Assembly (NCBI GenBank): GCA_018714895.1
Contig: DVMQ01000014.1
Span: 1 to 64,000 of the forward strand
Direction of reading: 5' to 3'
DNA from: Coprovicinus avistercoris
GTDB taxonomy: Bacteria; Actinomycetota; Coriobacteriia; Coriobacteriales; Atopobiaceae
Length of the DNA: 64,000 nucleotides
Shown here: positions 25,687 to 35,276 of the stretch, piece after piece
Numbering within the stretch: position 1 is the stretch's first letter
How the letters are laid out: every line of letters starts with the position of its first letter
Position numbers and translations under genes: made by a program
The notes under the pieces: generated by a model
The model's database searches: none
Seen by the model: the letters and a program-made list of their open reading frames with translations, nothing else
What the model was told of the DNA's origin: nothing

Positions 25687-27777
25687 TTAGACGTAGAACA
25701 GAATCTTGTTGTAGCTTGGTACTGGCCAGAAATCATGGCTGCAGATAAGCTCCATCCTGTCAACGGCGCTGCGCAGATGTGCCATTGCTGGAAGCACCTT
25801 CGTTGCGTAGGCATCATCCTGATCGGTGGGATCCTCAAGATCATGCGCCTCAGTGTTGAGCTTCTCGAGCTCCTCTACGGCATCTGAAATTTCGTCAATG
25901 CCATCGGTCAGCTTGACGAGAAGATCGCGCTCAGCGCGAGCGGTCAAGCCCAGATCTGCCTTTGCAGAAACACCGGCTGCAATTTCGCCTGAGTAATCCA
26001 CCAGTGCAGGGATATACATATGGCGCGTCATGTAGCTCATTGTATTTGCTTCAATATGAATTAGCTTGGCGTATTGCTCTGCCTTGGAAATATAACGGGC
26101 ATGCAGCTCTGCCTCAGACAGGACACCATACTTGGCATAAAACTCAATATTTGCCGGATCGAGCATGGTTTTAATGGCCGTTGGCGTGTCATGCAGATTG
26201 GGCAGTCCGCGGCGCTCAGCTTCAAGAGGCCATTCATCGGAGTATCCATCGCCGTTAAAAATAATACGCTGATGGTCGCGAAGGGTGTGACGTACCCAGC
26301 GCATAGCAGCGGGTACAAAGTCGCTCTCATCAATTGGGCTCATAGTATTAGCAAACTCTTCGAGTTGCTCTGCTACTGCCGTATTAAGAACGAGGTTGGG
26401 ATCGGCAAGATTTTGCTGAGATCCGCACATACGGAATTCAAACTTATTGCCGGTAAAAGCGAAGGGGCTTGTGCGGTTGCGGTCGGTGGTGTCGCGCGTA
26501 ATGTCTGCGAGCTGCGGCACGCCCAAGTCCATAATTTCACGCTCTTGCGAAGAATAGGCAGTCTTCTCAATAAGTGACTCTACGACCTGATTCAAATCGT
26601 CGCCCAAGAAGATGGAAATAATTGCAGGAGGCGCCTCGTTGGCACCAAGGCGATGATCGTTGCCGGCACTTGCAACAGATGCGCGGAGAAGATCGGCGTG
26701 GGTATCTACGGCTGCAATAACGCAGGTAAGGAATACGAGGAACTGCAGGTTTTCTTCGGGGGCATCGGAAGGATCGAGCAGGTTTTTGCCGTCAGCAACA
26801 ATTGACCAGTTGTTGTGCTTGCCAGAACCATTTACATACTCGAAGGGCTTCTCATGCTGCAGGCAGACCAGACCATGGCGGCTTGCAACGAGCTTCATCA
26901 TTTCCATCGTGATGAGGTTGTTGTCAATGGCAACAGCGCCCTCTTCAAAAATAGGTGCAAGCTCGTGCTGGCAAGGAGCAACTTCGTTGTGCTTGGTCTT
27001 GGCGGGTACGCCAAGCTTCCAAAGCTCGTCGTCGAGTTCCTTCATGTATTCGTTTACTGTTGGGCGAATGGCACCAAAATAGTGCTCTTCAAGTTCCTGC
27101 CCCTTAACGGGTTCGCAGCCAAACAGGGTTCTACCACAGTGAATGAGGTCAGGACGGGCAGCATAGTCCTCTTCCTTAATAAGGAAGTATTCTTGCTCCG
27201 GGCCAATCGTGGTCGACACATGCTTGGGCGATTTGCCAAATAAGTTGAGGACACGTTTTGCCTGAGTGTCCAGGGCAACCATTGAGCGCAGAAGAGGGGT
27301 CTTCTTATCCAGTGCCTCTCCGGTGTAGGAGATAAAAGCGGTGGGGATGCAGAGGACTTCATCTTTGACAAAAGCGGGGCTGGTGGGATCCCAGGCAGTG
27401 TAGCCACGAGCCTCAAAGGTGGCACGCAGGCCGCCAGAAGGGAAGCTGGATGCATCGGGCTCGCCCTGTACGAGCTCCTTACCAGAGAATGACATCAATA
27501 CGGTGCCATCGCTTTTTGGAGTAATAAAGCTGTCATGCTTCTCTGAAGTAATTCCTGTGAGCGGCTGGAACCAGTGCGTAAAGTGTGTTGCACCAAGCTC
27601 GAGAGCCCACTCCTTCATGGCATGGGCAACCTCATTTGCAATGTCGAGGTCTAGTGGTTTGCCTTCATGAATGACGCGTGAAAGCTCTTTGTAGGTTGGT
27701 TTTGGGAGACGTTCTTGCATGACGGTGTCGTTAAACACCTTGCTGCCAAACTCCTCCGTAACCTTACTTTTAGGCAT
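25687..27777 (-). CDS. glnN: Type III glutamine synthetase (GlnN)
   Basis: This enzyme makes glutamine from glutamate and ammonia with ATP. The large size (696 residues), the start VTEEFGSKVFNDTVMQERLP and motifs such as GPEQEYFLI, KHNEVAPCQHELAPIFEEG and NGSGKHNNWSI identify the dodecameric type III class, not type I or II. The ATG at 27777 matches the usual start of the family. An in-frame GTG at 27834 would add 19 residues, but I see no good ribosome-binding site before either. It is a single-gene unit, ending near the shared terminator with mntP. Confidence 0.95.
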   Translation of the reverse strand: MPKSKVTEEFGSKVFNDTVMQERLPKPTYKELSRVIHEGKPLDLDIANEVAHAMKEWALELGATHFTHWFQPLTGITSEKHDSFITPKSDGTVLMSFSGKELVQGEPDASSFPSGGLRATFEARGYTAWDPTSPAFVKDEVLCIPTAFISYTGEALDKKTPLLRSMVALDTQAKRVLNLFGKSPKHVSTTIGPEQEYFLIKEEDYAARPDLIHCGRTLFGCEPVKGQELEEHYFGAIRPTVNEYMKELDDELWKLGVPAKTKHNEVAPCQHELAPIFEEGAVAIDNNLITMEMMKLVASRHGLVCLQHEKPFEYVNGSGKHNNWSIVADGKNLLDPSDAPEENLQFLVFLTCVIAAVDTHADLLRASVASAGNDHRLGANEAPPAIISIFLGDDLNQVVESLIEKTAYSSQEREIMDLGVPQLADITRDTTDRNRTSPFAFTGNKFEFRMCGSQQNLADPNLVLNTAVAEQLEEFANTMSPIDESDFVPAAMRWVRHTLRDHQRIIFNGDGYSDEWPLEAERRGLPNLHDTPTAIKTMLDPANIEFYAKYGVLSEAELHARYISKAEQYAKLIHIEANTMSYMTRHMYIPALVDYSGEIAAGVSAKADLGLTARAERDLLVKLTDGIDEISDAVEELEKLNTEAHDLEDPTDQDDAYATKVLPAMAHLRSAVDRMELICSHDFWPVPSYNKILFYV

Positions 27778-27950
27778 TACCCGCTCGCTTTCTCTCGATT
27801 CGGTGACATCTCTGCCACGTGTGTACTCTGACACGGTAAGGGTTACGAGTCGCCCTTTTGTTTCGCATGCATAAAATCAAAAGAACTTGCACGTTTCTGT
27901 TTGGAATCATACAAGGTTATCTTGAGTTTCGCGAGGTTTGTGAGGGTAAT

Positions 27951-27978
27951 TTGACAGCGCTAAAGAGTGTGAGATAAT
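27951..27978 (+). promoter_or_regulatory. Promoter of tRNA-Ala
   Basis: A consensus TTGACA (27951-27956) and GATAAT (27973-27978) are separated by 16 bases, and the tRNA begins about 20 bases downstream. The strong -35 and the position support it. The rest of the 27835-27950 gap shows no other clear feature. Confidence 0.7.
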
Positions 27979-27998
27979 GTCGACTGCATTTATTGCCT

Positions 27999-28071
27999 GG
28001 GGACGTAGCTCAGCTGGGAGAGCGCTGCCTTCGCACGGCAGAGGCCGAGGGTTCAAATCCCTTCGTCTCCA
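27999..28071 (+). tRNA. tRNA-Ala (anticodon CGC)
   Basis: A full cloverleaf: acceptor GGGGACG with CGTCTCC, D arm GCTC...GAGC, anticodon arm CTGCC-TTCGCAC-GGCAG giving anticodon CGC, and T arm GAGGG-TTCAAAT-CCCTT. The gene encodes the discriminator A but not a full CCA (ACCT follows), so CCA is completed by the nucleotidyltransferase. Confidence 0.95.
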
Positions 28072-28124
28072 CCTACGGAAAGATTCTGGACGTGTTCCAG
28101 ATGTGAGCGGCATTTGTCGCGATA

Positions 28125-28148
28125 GGGCCTTCCATTTGGAGGGCCCTT
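28125..28148 (+). terminator. Possible terminator after tRNA-Ala
   Basis: AGGGCCTTCC and GGAGGGCCCT can form a stable stem around a short loop. There is no proper T run, so termination is uncertain. Confidence 0.35.
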
Positions 28149-28167
28149 ACTTGAAGGGATGATCGAC

Positions 28168-29172
28168 ATGTCTGGCGCCTGGGATACAACGGCATCAGCG
28201 GTCGATAAGAGCGACTTACAGCTTCTGACTGGCAATCTTCCTCGTGCTTGTGAACTTTGTCCTCGTCGATGTGGTGTCAATCGCAGCTCGGGTGCGATGG
28301 GTATTTGTGGAGCGACCGATACCCTTCGTCTTGCCCGTGCGGCGCTTCATATGTGGGAAGAACCTCCCATATCTGGTGAAGCCGGCTCAGGCACAATCTT
28401 TTTCAGCGGTTGTTCGCTTAAGTGTATCTACTGTCAGAACCATGAAATATCAACAGGCAACTTCGGCATAGATGTTTCGCCCGAGCGCTTGGTTGAAATC
28501 ATGCTCGAGCTACAGGAGCAAGGCGCCCTTAATATCAATTTGGTAACCGCAACACACTATGCGTATCTGTTGCCCAATGCCGTTGCTGAGGCGCGCAAAC
28601 AAGGGCTTAGAGTTCCTATCGTTTACAACACGAGCGGCTATGAACGTGTAGAGGCAGTTCGCGAACTGGGTGCTTCAACGGTAGATATTTGGCTTACAGA
28701 TTTTAAATATGGCAATGCCGCGCTTGGAAAAAAGCTTTCCCATGTGGATGACTATCCTCTTGTTGCTGGTGCTGCTTTACAAGAAATGATTCGGTGCTTG
28801 CAGCGTGCGGGTGGAAGACAGGAGTCTTCCGAGGGCATCCTTACGCGCGGCATTATTGTGCGCCACCTGGTACTTCCAGGCCATGCAGATGATTCCTGTC
28901 GAGTATTGGATCTTGTGCACGATATTGCGGGAGACGCACTTGATGAAATCGATCTTTCGATTATGAATCAATACACGCCAAATGCTGAGATGCGCGCTCA
29001 TGGTGGTCAGCTTGCACGAGGGATAAATGATACAGAATACGAACAAGTGCTTTCCTATGCAGATGAGCTTGGTTTTCCCACGGTATACTGGCAAGAAGGT
29101 GGCACGGTAGATGAGAGTTTTGTGCCAGCATTCGATACCACAGGGGTGCTTCCTCGTGCTGAGAATAATTAG
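28168..29172 (+). CDS. PflX-like radical SAM protein (COG1313)
   Basis: A 334-residue radical SAM protein related to pyruvate formate-lyase activating enzymes. The CxxxCxxC cluster motif CSLKCIYC is at Cys82, Cys86 and Cys89. An N-terminal Cys-rich section (CELCPRRCGVNR...GICG) precedes it, as in COG1313/PflX proteins, and may hold another metal. The substrate of this family is unknown. No glycyl radical enzyme gene lies nearby, so activation of one is not implied. I prefer the ATG at 28168, because GAAGGG directly abuts an upstream ATG at 28159 and is better placed for 28168. Confidence 0.85.
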   Translation: MSGAWDTTASAVDKSDLQLLTGNLPRACELCPRRCGVNRSSGAMGICGATDTLRLARAALHMWEEPPISGEAGSGTIFFSGCSLKCIYCQNHEISTGNFGIDVSPERLVEIMLELQEQGALNINLVTATHYAYLLPNAVAEARKQGLRVPIVYNTSGYERVEAVRELGASTVDIWLTDFKYGNAALGKKLSHVDDYPLVAGAALQEMIRCLQRAGGRQESSEGILTRGIIVRHLVLPGHADDSCRVLDLVHDIAGDALDEIDLSIMNQYTPNAEMRAHGGQLARGINDTEYEQVLSYADELGFPTVYWQEGGTVDESFVPAFDTTGVLPRAENN

Positions 29173-29200
29173 TTTTTCATCCCATAGAAAGGGGATTTAG

Positions 29201-29524
29201 ATGGCCGAAGACGATACCGCTCGCGACTCCGGTCCGCTCACCGATTCTGAACGAGCGGAATTGGAGCAACTGCGAGCAGAGCGCGCCGCTCGCGCCGAAG
29301 CAGCAGAACGTGCAGAACTTAAAAAATTACGCGCTGAGCGTGAACGTGTACGCATCCAACAGGAGCAGGACAAGCATATCCAAGAGCTCAGAGAACGTAA
29401 CCGTAAGCTCATGGAACCGGATGACGAGGATTTATCCATGCCCGTTGCCCAGCGCGTTGTGCTCGGTGTTCTGGCCTTTATCGTCCTTGCCTTTGTGGTG
29501 TATTTAGTAACAGGAAATCTTTAG
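29201..29524 (+). CDS. Small coiled-coil protein with C-terminal membrane anchor
   Basis: A 107-residue protein of unknown function. Residues about 10-70 form a highly charged coiled coil (Glu, Arg, Ala and Leu in heptads, such as ERAELEQLRAERAAR). A short acidic linker and one transmembrane helix at about 87-105 (VVLGVLAFIVLAFVVYLV) follow, so it is tail-anchored with the coiled coil in the cytoplasm. The ATG at 29201 follows AGAAAGGGG. It lies between the PflX-like gene and pncB, spaced by about 30-40 bp, so it is probably in the same transcript. Confidence 0.75.
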   Translation: MAEDDTARDSGPLTDSERAELEQLRAERAARAEAAERAELKKLRAERERVRIQQEQDKHIQELRERNRKLMEPDDEDLSMPVAQRVVLGVLAFIVLAFVVYLVTGNL

Positions 29525-29563
29525 GACGTAAGATTCCTAAAGAGATGGAAAGGAAGCCCTGTT

Positions 29564-31045
29564 ATGTCTCTGACCGATAGAACAAAACCGACTGATGTTG
29601 CCCTTAATACCGACTTATATGAACTTACAATGGCTCAGGGCTTTTTTGAATCGGGATTAACTGAAACAAAGGCATGCTTTAACGTTTTCTTTAGGGAATG
29701 CCCCTTTGATGGCGGCTATGCGGTTGCTTGCGGAACAGGTCAGGTTGCAGAGCTTGTTGAGAATTTCCGTTTCGATGAAGAGTCAATCAAGTATCTCTCG
29801 TCTCTCGAAGCTCCTGGTGGTGGCCCTCTATTCAAACCAGCCTTCTTGGAGTATTTGCGCACGTTCCGTATGCACATTTCGGTTTGGGGTGTACCGGAAG
29901 GAGAAGTGGTATTTCCGCGAGAGCCTCTCTTGAGAGTCGAAGGCCCTGTTATAGATTGTCAGCTTATTGAGACCGCTCTTCTCAATCTTGTGAATTTCCA
30001 AACCCTTGTAGCTACAAAAACAGCTCGTGTTGTTCAGGCGGCAGAAGGTCATGCCGTCTCTGACTTCGGTTTGCGTCGTGCACAGGGTCCTGATGGTGGG
30101 CTTGCGGTTGCACGCGCCTCTTATGTTGGCGGTGCGGGCTCTACTTCGAATTGCCTTGCGGGCCGCATCTATGGCATTCCTGTCTTTGGAACCCATGCTC
30201 ATTCATGGGTTATGGCATTCCCCACAGAGCTCGATGCGTTTCGTGCTTTTGCGAAATCAAGTCCTAAGAACTGCACGCTTCTGGTGGATACCTACGATGT
30301 AGATCACGGTATTGCCAATGCCATTACCGTCGCAAAAGAGATGGAAGCCGTTGGCGAGCGTTTGTCAGCAATCCGTATAGACTCGGGCGATCTTGCGCGC
30401 CTGTCCAAGCGTGCCCGTCGCGCTTTTGACGATGCCGACTTGCCGTTCGTTAAGATTTCTGTATCGAATGACCTAGACGAATACACCATTCAGTCATTGC
30501 TTGCGCAAGGGGCTCCCATCGATTCATTTGGTGTGGGAACGAAGCTTGCCACCTGCGACCCTCAGCCTTCGCTCGGTGGTGTTTATAAACTTTCTGCTAC
30601 CAAAGCACCAGGCGAGAATACATGGAGTCCGGTTATCAAGCTTTCTGAACAGGCTTACAAGCGAACTATTCCAGGCATTCAGCACGTTCTACGTTTTCAG
30701 GACGAAACTGGTTGCCCGATGGGAGATCTTATCGTTGACGACTCGTATGCAACAGGAGATATGAGCACTGCCGTCGATGTCCTCGATCCTTATACTACCT
30801 ACGATTTTTCTGCTTGGACCCCACGTGAGCTTCTGTATCAGCTGGTAGAAGATGGAAATCGTACGGGTGAGCCTGAATCAATCGAGGTTGCAAAGCGTCG
30901 TTGTCGTGATGCACTGATGCGTCTCGATCCTGCGACTAAGCGCTTCTTAAACCCACAGACATATCCTGTGGGATTGGAGTCTGGTTTGGCGCATCTGCGC
31001 GAGCGTCTTACTGCGGCAGAACGCAACTCATCAGGGCGTAAGTAG
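29564..31045 (+). CDS. pncB: Nicotinate phosphoribosyltransferase
   Basis: This enzyme joins nicotinate to PRPP to give nicotinate mononucleotide, the entry to NAD salvage. The 493-residue chain has the family opening LNTDLYELTMAQGFFESG and the phosphohistidine region in GTHAHSWVMAF. The PRPP-binding part contains IRIDSGDLARLSKRAR and SNDLDEYTI. Length fits the longer (type 2) bacterial class. The ATG at 29564 follows AAAGGAAG. NAD salvage fits a fermentative host-associated organism. Confidence 0.95.
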   Translation: MSLTDRTKPTDVALNTDLYELTMAQGFFESGLTETKACFNVFFRECPFDGGYAVACGTGQVAELVENFRFDEESIKYLSSLEAPGGGPLFKPAFLEYLRTFRMHISVWGVPEGEVVFPREPLLRVEGPVIDCQLIETALLNLVNFQTLVATKTARVVQAAEGHAVSDFGLRRAQGPDGGLAVARASYVGGAGSTSNCLAGRIYGIPVFGTHAHSWVMAFPTELDAFRAFAKSSPKNCTLLVDTYDVDHGIANAITVAKEMEAVGERLSAIRIDSGDLARLSKRARRAFDDADLPFVKISVSNDLDEYTIQSLLAQGAPIDSFGVGTKLATCDPQPSLGGVYKLSATKAPGENTWSPVIKLSEQAYKRTIPGIQHVLRFQDETGCPMGDLIVDDSYATGDMSTAVDVLDPYTTYDFSAWTPRELLYQLVEDGNRTGEPESIEVAKRRCRDALMRLDPATKRFLNPQTYPVGLESGLAHLRERLTAAERNSSGRK

Positions 31046-31152
31046 CGCCAAGCGTTCTGCTACACTGCATATTCGTGTAATACCGTCTCTTGTAGAGATA
31101 TAAGCTCTCAGCTTCCTGCTTGGTTGCTGTGAGGGGAGGAGAAAGAAAAGAG

Positions 31153-32997
31153 ATGCCCGAGACCATCGAGGAGCTTGTTAAGCAAGCTATCGCAGCTGCT
31201 CAAGAAGTTGGCGAGTTGCCTGCGTTTGAAGTGGAGGATTGTGGTATTGAGCGTCCAGCCGATACCGATCATGGCGAGTGGACTTCCACTGTGGCTTTGC
31301 GCTCCGCACGTCTCGCAAAAATGGCTCCGGCAAAAATAGCTGCCGCCATTGTTGCTCATATGCCATCGCATGAAGCAATTGACCATGTAGAGGTTGCCGG
31401 TCCTGGTTTTATTAACTTCTACTTGTCGGTTGCAGCAGTGACTGATGTTTTCCGTAAGGTGCGTGAAGAGGGCAACGACTTTGCGCGTGTAGATGTAGGC
31501 CATGGCCTGCACATCAATTACGAGTTTGTCTCTGCAAACCCAACTGGTCCTCTGCATGTTGGACATGGCCGTTGGTGTGCTCTGGGCGATTCGATGTGCA
31601 ACATTTTTGAGCACGCTGGGTATGTGGTGGATCGTGAGTATTACATCAACGATCACGGCAGCCAGATGGATGTGTTTGGCAGCTCGGTAGCAACACGCTA
31701 TCTGCAAATAGCCCAACTTATTCGCGAGCGCTCGCTCGATCCGCAAGAGGCTTGCGACGTACTTTTGGCAGATCGAGAGGCCTATGTAGAGGATGAGGAA
31801 GACAAACATCCCGACAGCCATCCCTACATGGATGCCTTTAATGAGATGTTGGGTGGCAATTCCTACGGCGGCGATTATGTTATCGAGATTGCTCGTGACC
31901 TGTATTGCTCCGACGGTGATGTGTGGGTAGATGCCGATCCAGAAAAGCGTGCTCTCGAGTTCCGCGAGCGCTCTTATAAAGCAATGCTTGATCGCATTAA
32001 GGCAACTTGCCATGAGGTGCGCTGCGATTTTGATACATGGTTCTCCGAGCGCTCTCTCTACAAGAAGGATGCTGACGGAACATCTCAGGTCGATCGTGCG
32101 TTTAAGCGCCTTGATGAGATGGGCTATCTCTATACCACCGATGACGGAGCACTGTGGTTCCGTTCGACAGCTTTGGGCGACGATAAGGACCGCGTACTTA
32201 TCAAGTCAAACGGTGAATATACCTACTTTGCCTCCGACGTTGCGTATCACTGGAACAAGTTCCAGCGCTGTGAGTATGCAATTGATTTGTGGGGTGCCGA
32301 TCATCACGGCTATATCGCGCGCGTTACAAACGTATGCGACGCCTTGGGCTATCCAGGCAAATTTGAGGTAGACCTTGGTCAGTTCGTCAACCTTTTGCGC
32401 AATGGGGTTCCTGTCCGCATGTCCAAGCGTAAGGGCACCATGGTTGCATTCCAGGAGCTTGTCGATGAGGTTGGCGTAGATGCAACGCGCTACACATTGC
32501 TGTCTAAATCTTCAAATCAAACAATTGATTTTGATATTGAAGCAGTAAAAGAGCGCTCAAATGCCAATCCTGTGTATTACGTGCAATACGCACATGCTCG
32601 CATCTGCTCCATTCTTCGTCGTGCCGCAGGTGTAGATGATGCTCAGGCAGAAGCAATGGGTATGGATGCTGTTGCAGAACAGGCAATTGGTGAGAACTAC
32701 GATCTTTCACTTTTGGTTGATCCCACCGAGCTTACTTTGGCTCGAAAGATTTCTTCCATGAGCGATTTAATTGCCTCAGCCGCTCGTGATCGTGCTCCGT
32801 TTAGACTGACCCATTATCTTGAAGAGCTCGCAGCAGATTTCCATGGTTTTTACTCTGCTTGCCAGGTGCTTCCCAGTGAGGGAAGGCCTGTAGCGCCCGA
32901 GCTTTCTCGTGCACGTTTAGCAGCATGTGATGCTGTTCGTAAGGTGCTTGCACTCAATTTGCGCCTTATCGGAGTTTCTGCTCCTGAAAAGATGTAA
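31153..32997 (+). CDS. argS: Arginyl-tRNA synthetase
   Basis: A 614-residue class I aminoacyl-tRNA synthetase that charges tRNA-Arg. The HIGH motif reads HVGH in ANPTGPLHVGHGRWCALGD. The KMSKS-like loop is VRMSKRKGTMV. The N-terminal Add1 domain and the C-terminal helical anticodon-binding domain ending HYLEELAADFHGFYSAC are present. I chose the ATG at 31153; the open frame reaches a TTG at 31120, but GGGGAGGA lies between them and serves the ATG. It ends before a strong terminator. Confidence 0.97.
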   Translation: MPETIEELVKQAIAAAQEVGELPAFEVEDCGIERPADTDHGEWTSTVALRSARLAKMAPAKIAAAIVAHMPSHEAIDHVEVAGPGFINFYLSVAAVTDVFRKVREEGNDFARVDVGHGLHINYEFVSANPTGPLHVGHGRWCALGDSMCNIFEHAGYVVDREYYINDHGSQMDVFGSSVATRYLQIAQLIRERSLDPQEACDVLLADREAYVEDEEDKHPDSHPYMDAFNEMLGGNSYGGDYVIEIARDLYCSDGDVWVDADPEKRALEFRERSYKAMLDRIKATCHEVRCDFDTWFSERSLYKKDADGTSQVDRAFKRLDEMGYLYTTDDGALWFRSTALGDDKDRVLIKSNGEYTYFASDVAYHWNKFQRCEYAIDLWGADHHGYIARVTNVCDALGYPGKFEVDLGQFVNLLRNGVPVRMSKRKGTMVAFQELVDEVGVDATRYTLLSKSSNQTIDFDIEAVKERSNANPVYYVQYAHARICSILRRAAGVDDAQAEAMGMDAVAEQAIGENYDLSLLVDPTELTLARKISSMSDLIASAARDRAPFRLTHYLEELAADFHGFYSACQVLPSEGRPVAPELSRARLAACDAVRKVLALNLRLIGVSAPEKM

Positions 32998-33009
32998 AAA
33001 ATATTGCTT

Positions 33010-33037
33010 GGAGGCGGCCTAGCGCCGCCTCCCTTTT
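33010..33037 (+). terminator. Rho-independent terminator after argS
   Basis: GGAGGCGGC (33010-33018) pairs perfectly with GCCGCCTCC (33024-33032) around a 5-base loop, followed by CTTTT. Confidence 0.9.
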
Positions 33038-33214
33038 ACGTGGTATAGTGTCGCAGGTTAACGACGTATTGTGTCAGAAACCCTTCCCAAACTTTTTAAT
33101 CAATCGTTTGAACTGTGCAGCTTTCTTTCTCAGGCTGTGCATCATTATCAAAAGGATATTGCACTTATTTCAGAATTTGACCCTCTGGGGTGAGACTAGA
33201 GACAAGGAGTTTGT

Positions 33215-35212
33215 GTGGCAGAAGAGACAGCCGAATCCAGCCGGATAGCGAACGGCGAGGAAGGAGGGCTGGAAGCTTCTACTCCGACTCAAGAGCCTGT
33301 GGTGACTAAACGTCGTCGTGGGCGTCCGCGCAAGTCGGAAAAGCAGGCTACAGCCGAGGAACCTGCCGCAGAATCGGCGTCGTCCAAGACTTCAGATGAA
33401 TCTGAAGCACCAGCACCAAAACGTCGTCGTGGCCGTCCTCGTAAAACGGAAGCTTCTAAAACGGAGACTTCTACAGAAGAGCAGCTTACACTTGCTGTTC
33501 CAGAAAAAGTCAAAGCAATTGCAAAGGTAAAAAAACCATCTACGCGTACACGCGTAAAAAAGAAGGTTGAATCTGCTGAACCTGATGTAAATACTGCAGA
33601 TGAACAAGAAGCTCAAAACACCTCTTCTGAACAAATAGTTGATGACCAAAGCACACAACATCAGGAACCGTCTGATACAGAGAGCAACTCTCAGGGTGTT
33701 TCAGAAAGCAAAAACGAAACACCAACCTCTTCAGATGTGCAACAAGATGGGGAAGAGGCTTCTCAGGCCCCTGATGAACGTGCACAACGCTCTTCTCACA
33801 GACGTCGTCATACGCAGCGTCAAGATCGCCAAAATTCCCAGCGCTCTTCTCATGAGTCTCGCAACAACTTCAATGGACAAAATAAGAACCGTCGAAATCG
33901 TAGGCAGAATGGCCCTGATCTGGCAGCTGAGCCTTCACTTTCGGTAGATGAGCTGCATGCCATGAAGGTTGCTGAGCTGCGCGCTAAGGCAGCTGAGCTT
34001 GGAATAGATTATGCCGGCCGTAAAAAAGCCGAGCTTGTGGATGCGGTATATGAGGCTGCTGCTTTGGCAGAGGGCTTCCGTCATGTGCGCGGCATTCTTG
34101 AAATTCATTCTGAAGGATATGGGTTCCTGCGTACTGAGAATTACATGCAGGGTCCAAGCGATGCCTTCGTTTTCCAACAGACCATTCGTTCACTAGCTCT
34201 TCGACCCGGCGATCTTATTGAGGGTACGGTTGTGCCTGGGAGGTCGAATAATAAGTTTCCGCCTTTAGCTAAGGTTGATTTGGTAAATGGATTGACGGTT
34301 GAGCAGGCTCGTGAGCGTCCTCATTTCCGTGATCTCACACCTATTTTCCCGAATGAACCCCTGAGGCTTGAGCATGGTCGCGATTCCATAACTGGTCGTG
34401 CTATTGACTTGGTATCGCCTATCGGCAAGGGTCAGCGTGGTCTTATCGTAAGCCCGCCTAAGGCTGGTAAGACAACCGTTCTTAAGAATATTTGTCAGGC
34501 AATATCGGCCAATAATCCCGAGGTTCACCTCATCTGCCTGCTTGTGGACGAACGTCCTGAAGAAGTTACCGATATGCAGCGCTCTATTCGGGGTGAAGTG
34601 GTTGCTTCTACTTTCGACATGCCAGCAGAAAATCATACGGCTGTTTCCGAGCTTGTCATCGAGCATGCCAAACGCCTTGTTGAGCAGGGTGAAGACGTTG
34701 TTGTAGTGCTTGATTCTATTACTCGTCTTGCTCGCGCATACAACCTCGCACAGCCTGCAAGTGGTCGCATACTTTCTGGCGGTGTTGATTCTGCTGCGTT
34801 GTATCCGCCCAAACGCTTCCTTGGTGCAGCCCGCAACATTGAAAATGGCGGTTCACTTACCATTATTGCCTCGGCGCTTATTGATACAGGCTCAAAGATG
34901 GACGAGGTTATCTTTGAGGAGTTCAAGGGCACTGGCAATATGGAGCTCAAGCTTGACCGAGACCTTGCTGATAAGCGCATCTTCCCAGCTATTGATCCGG
35001 TTGCTTCTGGTACGCGTAACGAGGAGCTGCTCATCTCAGCAGAGCTTCAACCATTTGTTTGGGGAGTCCGTCGTATTCTGGCCAATATGAACAATGTGGA
35101 ACGTGCAGAAACGATGCTGGTGAAGAGTCTGAAAGCAACGGCTTCTAACGAAGAGTTCCTTATTCGTTCAGCTAAAAAGGCCCAACAATCGGAATTTGTT
35201 GATACGCTTTAA
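33215..35212 (+). CDS. rho: Transcription termination factor Rho with long AT-hook-bearing N-terminal extension
   Basis: Rho is the hexameric RNA helicase that ends untranslated transcripts. The conserved core starts near residue 245: a Rho_N helical domain (MKVAELRAKAAELGI), a cold-shock RNA-binding domain (GILEIHSEGYGFLR), Walker A SPPKAGKTT near 413, Walker B VVVVLDSITR near 494 and the Q/R-loop region. The first 240 residues are a disordered Lys/Arg/Glu/Ser-rich insert typical of Actinobacteria. Two near-identical AT-hook motifs KRRRGRPRK sit near residues 32-40 and 69-77. The GTG at 33215 follows AAGGAG. A leader of about 175 bases with a possible TATAGT -10 box near 33044 lies upstream. 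Confidence 0.96.
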   Translation: MAEETAESSRIANGEEGGLEASTPTQEPVVTKRRRGRPRKSEKQATAEEPAAESASSKTSDESEAPAPKRRRGRPRKTEASKTETSTEEQLTLAVPEKVKAIAKVKKPSTRTRVKKKVESAEPDVNTADEQEAQNTSSEQIVDDQSTQHQEPSDTESNSQGVSESKNETPTSSDVQQDGEEASQAPDERAQRSSHRRRHTQRQDRQNSQRSSHESRNNFNGQNKNRRNRRQNGPDLAAEPSLSVDELHAMKVAELRAKAAELGIDYAGRKKAELVDAVYEAAALAEGFRHVRGILEIHSEGYGFLRTENYMQGPSDAFVFQQTIRSLALRPGDLIEGTVVPGRSNNKFPPLAKVDLVNGLTVEQARERPHFRDLTPIFPNEPLRLEHGRDSITGRAIDLVSPIGKGQRGLIVSPPKAGKTTVLKNICQAISANNPEVHLICLLVDERPEEVTDMQRSIRGEVVASTFDMPAENHTAVSELVIEHAKRLVEQGEDVVVVLDSITRLARAYNLAQPASGRILSGGVDSAALYPPKRFLGAARNIENGGSLTIIASALIDTGSKMDEVIFEEFKGTGNMELKLDRDLADKRIFPAIDPVASGTRNEELLISAELQPFVWGVRRILANMNNVERAETMLVKSLKATASNEEFLIRSAKKAQQSEFVDTL

Positions 35213-35231
35213 AGCTGATTCACTTATTACT

Positions 35232-35272
35232 GTAAAAGCCCGACATGCTTTTATGCGTGCCGGGCTTTTTCC
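35232..35272 (+). terminator. Rho-independent terminator after rho
   Basis: AAAGCCCG-ACATG and CGTG-CCGGGCTTTTT form an imperfect stem of about 12 bp with a short loop, ending in five T residues at about 35266-35270. Confidence 0.8.
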
Positions 35273-35276
35273 TTAC

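Noticed and set aside
27999..28071. Attachment site of an integrated element at tRNA-Ala
   Set aside because: No integrase gene lies nearby and no direct repeat of the tRNA 3' end was noticed.
28168..29172. Activase of pyruvate formate-lyase (PflA)
   Set aside because: The Cys-rich N-terminal part matches the COG1313/PflX group, and no glycyl radical enzyme gene is nearby.
31108..32013. Long reverse-strand open frame of 301 codons inside argS
   Set aside because: It lies wholly antisense to conserved ArgS coding sequence, has no family resemblance and no ribosome-binding site. It results from the codon bias of the real gene.
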